Notes under the pieces: model-generated
The model's input: the letters and a program-made list of their open reading frames with translations, nothing else
The model's database searches: none
What the model was told of the DNA's origin: nothing
Position numbers and translations under genes: made by a program
Shown: piece after piece, positions 5,917 to 6,482 of the stretch
Numbering within the stretch: position 1 is the first letter of the stretch
How the letters are laid out: each line of letters starts with the position of its first letter
Assembly: GCA_035267785.1 (NCBI GenBank)
Contig: DATFLL010000119.1
Span: 1-6,482, forward strand
Length of the DNA: 6,482 bases
DNA from: DATFLL01 sp035267785
Lineage (GTDB): Bacteria > Pseudomonadota > Gammaproteobacteria > DATFLL01
Reading direction: 5' to 3'

Positions 5917-6219
5917 ATGGCGCTGACGAAAGCGGATATGGCGGAGCGGCTATTCGAGGAGCTCGGCCTGAACAAGCGCGAGGCCAAGGAGCTGGTCGAG
6001 ATGTTCTTTGAGGAAATCCGGGGGGCCCTGGAGAACGGCAAGCAGGTCAAGCTGTCGGGCTTCGGTAACTTCGACCTTCGCGATAAAAAACAACGGCCTG
6101 GTCGCAATCCCAAGACCGGCGAAGAAATACCAATAACCGCACGCCGAGTAGTGACTTTCCGACCCGGACAGAAGCTCAAGGCGCGAGTCGAGGCCTATGC
6201 TGGAGCCAACCCACAATAA
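5917..6219 (+). CDS. ihfA: Integration host factor subunit alpha
   Basis: Alpha subunit of IHF, the heterodimeric nucleoid protein that bends DNA sharply at specific sites and acts in transcription, recombination and replication. It has 100 residues against 99 in E. coli and is nearly identical over long stretches: MALTKADMAERLFEELGLNK, AKELVEMFFEEIR, QVKLSGFGNFDLRDK, RPGRNPKTGEEIPITARR, VVTFRPGQKLK. Pro65, in the beta-arm tip RNPKTG, is the residue that intercalates into DNA in this family. The ITARR and VTFRPGQ segments distinguish it from HU and support alpha rather than beta. ATG5917 comes 2 bases after the pheT stop, with a weak GA-rich Shine-Dalgarno inside pheT, so translation is probably coupled. 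The merR-type gene begins inside its last 23 bases. The partner ihfB is not in the window. Confidence 0.98.
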   Translation: MALTKADMAERLFEELGLNKREAKELVEMFFEEIRGALENGKQVKLSGFGNFDLRDKKQRPGRNPKTGEEIPITARRVVTFRPGQKLKARVEAYAGANPQ

Positions 6220-6482
6220 CGAGCTCCCGGCGATCCCGGGCAAGCGCTACTTCACCATCGGCGAGGTCAGTGAGCTCTGTGCGGTCAAGCCGCACGTACT
6301 GCGCTACTGGGAGCAGGAGTTCCCGCAGCTCAAGCCCGTCAAGCGCCGCGGCAACCGCCGCTATTACCAGCGCCAGGACGTCATCATGATCCGCCAGATC
6401 CGCAGCCTGTTGTATGAGCAGGGCTACACCATCGGCGGCGCCCGCCTGCAACTGACGGAAACATCGACCCAGGAACAGCGCC
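6197..6482 (+). CDS. MerR-family transcriptional regulator, N-terminal part (3' truncated by window edge)
   Basis: The visible 95 residues start MLEPTHNNELPAIPGKRYF and contain a MerR-type winged helix-turn-helix: helices from about residues 19-38 (TIGEVSELCAVKPHVLRYWE), then the wing with RRGNRRYYQRQDV (50-62) and the following helix IRQIRSLLYEQGYTIGGAR. The C-terminal dimerisation or effector region is outside the window, so no inducer can be named; no cysteines typical of metal-sensing MerR proteins can be assessed there. ATG6197 overlaps ihfA by 23 bases in another frame. GAGG at 6190-6193 is too close (3 bases) to be an ideal ribosome binding site, so start-up probably relies on coupling to ihfA. 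Very similar proteins follow ihfA in Pseudomonas and other gammaproteobacteria (recalled, annotated only as MerR family). Family is secure, role unknown. Confidence 0.93.
   Translation, partial: MLEPTHNNELPAIPGKRYFTIGEVSELCAVKPHVLRYWEQEFPQLKPVKRRGNRRYYQRQDVIMIRQIRSLLYEQGYTIGGARLQLTETSTQEQR

Overview
The window carries a conserved gammaproteobacterial translation cluster, all on the + strand: thrS (3' part) - infC - rpmI - rplT - pheS - pheT - ihfA - merR-type regulator (5' part). Gene order and protein similarity, recalled from Escherichia coli and Pseudomonas, point to Gammaproteobacteria. IhfA and the downstream MerR-like gene support this, since IHF-alpha is typical of Proteobacteria and the ihfA-merR pair is familiar from pseudomonads and relatives. 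The DNA is GC-rich, with strong G/C preference at third codon positions. A Chromatiales-like or pseudomonad-like host is plausible, but I cannot place it below class.

Layout. 1-946 is the C-terminal half of threonyl-tRNA synthetase. 950-1468 is IF3, which appears to start at a rare AUC codon three bases after the thrS stop. 1559-1756 and 1779-2138 are ribosomal proteins L35 and L20. A strong palindromic terminator (2191-2220) lies between rplT and pheS. 2297-3316 is PheS, starting at GTG. 3317-3535 is an unusually long pheS-pheT gap filled mostly by a 157-bp inverted-repeat element (3334-3490). 3536-5914 is PheT. 5917-6219 is IHF-alpha, and 6197-6482 is the start of a MerR-family regulator overlapping ihfA.

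The genes couple tRNA charging (ThrRS, PheRS), translation initiation (IF3) and 50S assembly (L35, L20) with a nucleoid protein and a regulator. Candidate sigma70 promoters inside thrS (734-762) and inside pheT (5405-5433) would let infC and ihfA be transcribed separately from the upstream genes; both lie in AT-rich patches of unusual codon use.

I see no evidence for a new biological system. The points most worth checking are the AUC start of infC, the inverted-repeat element splitting pheS from pheT, the terminator before pheS without a Phe-rich leader peptide, and the two intragenic promoter candidates. No tRNA, rRNA, CRISPR array or transposase gene was seen. No gene-free stretch exceeds 300 bases.
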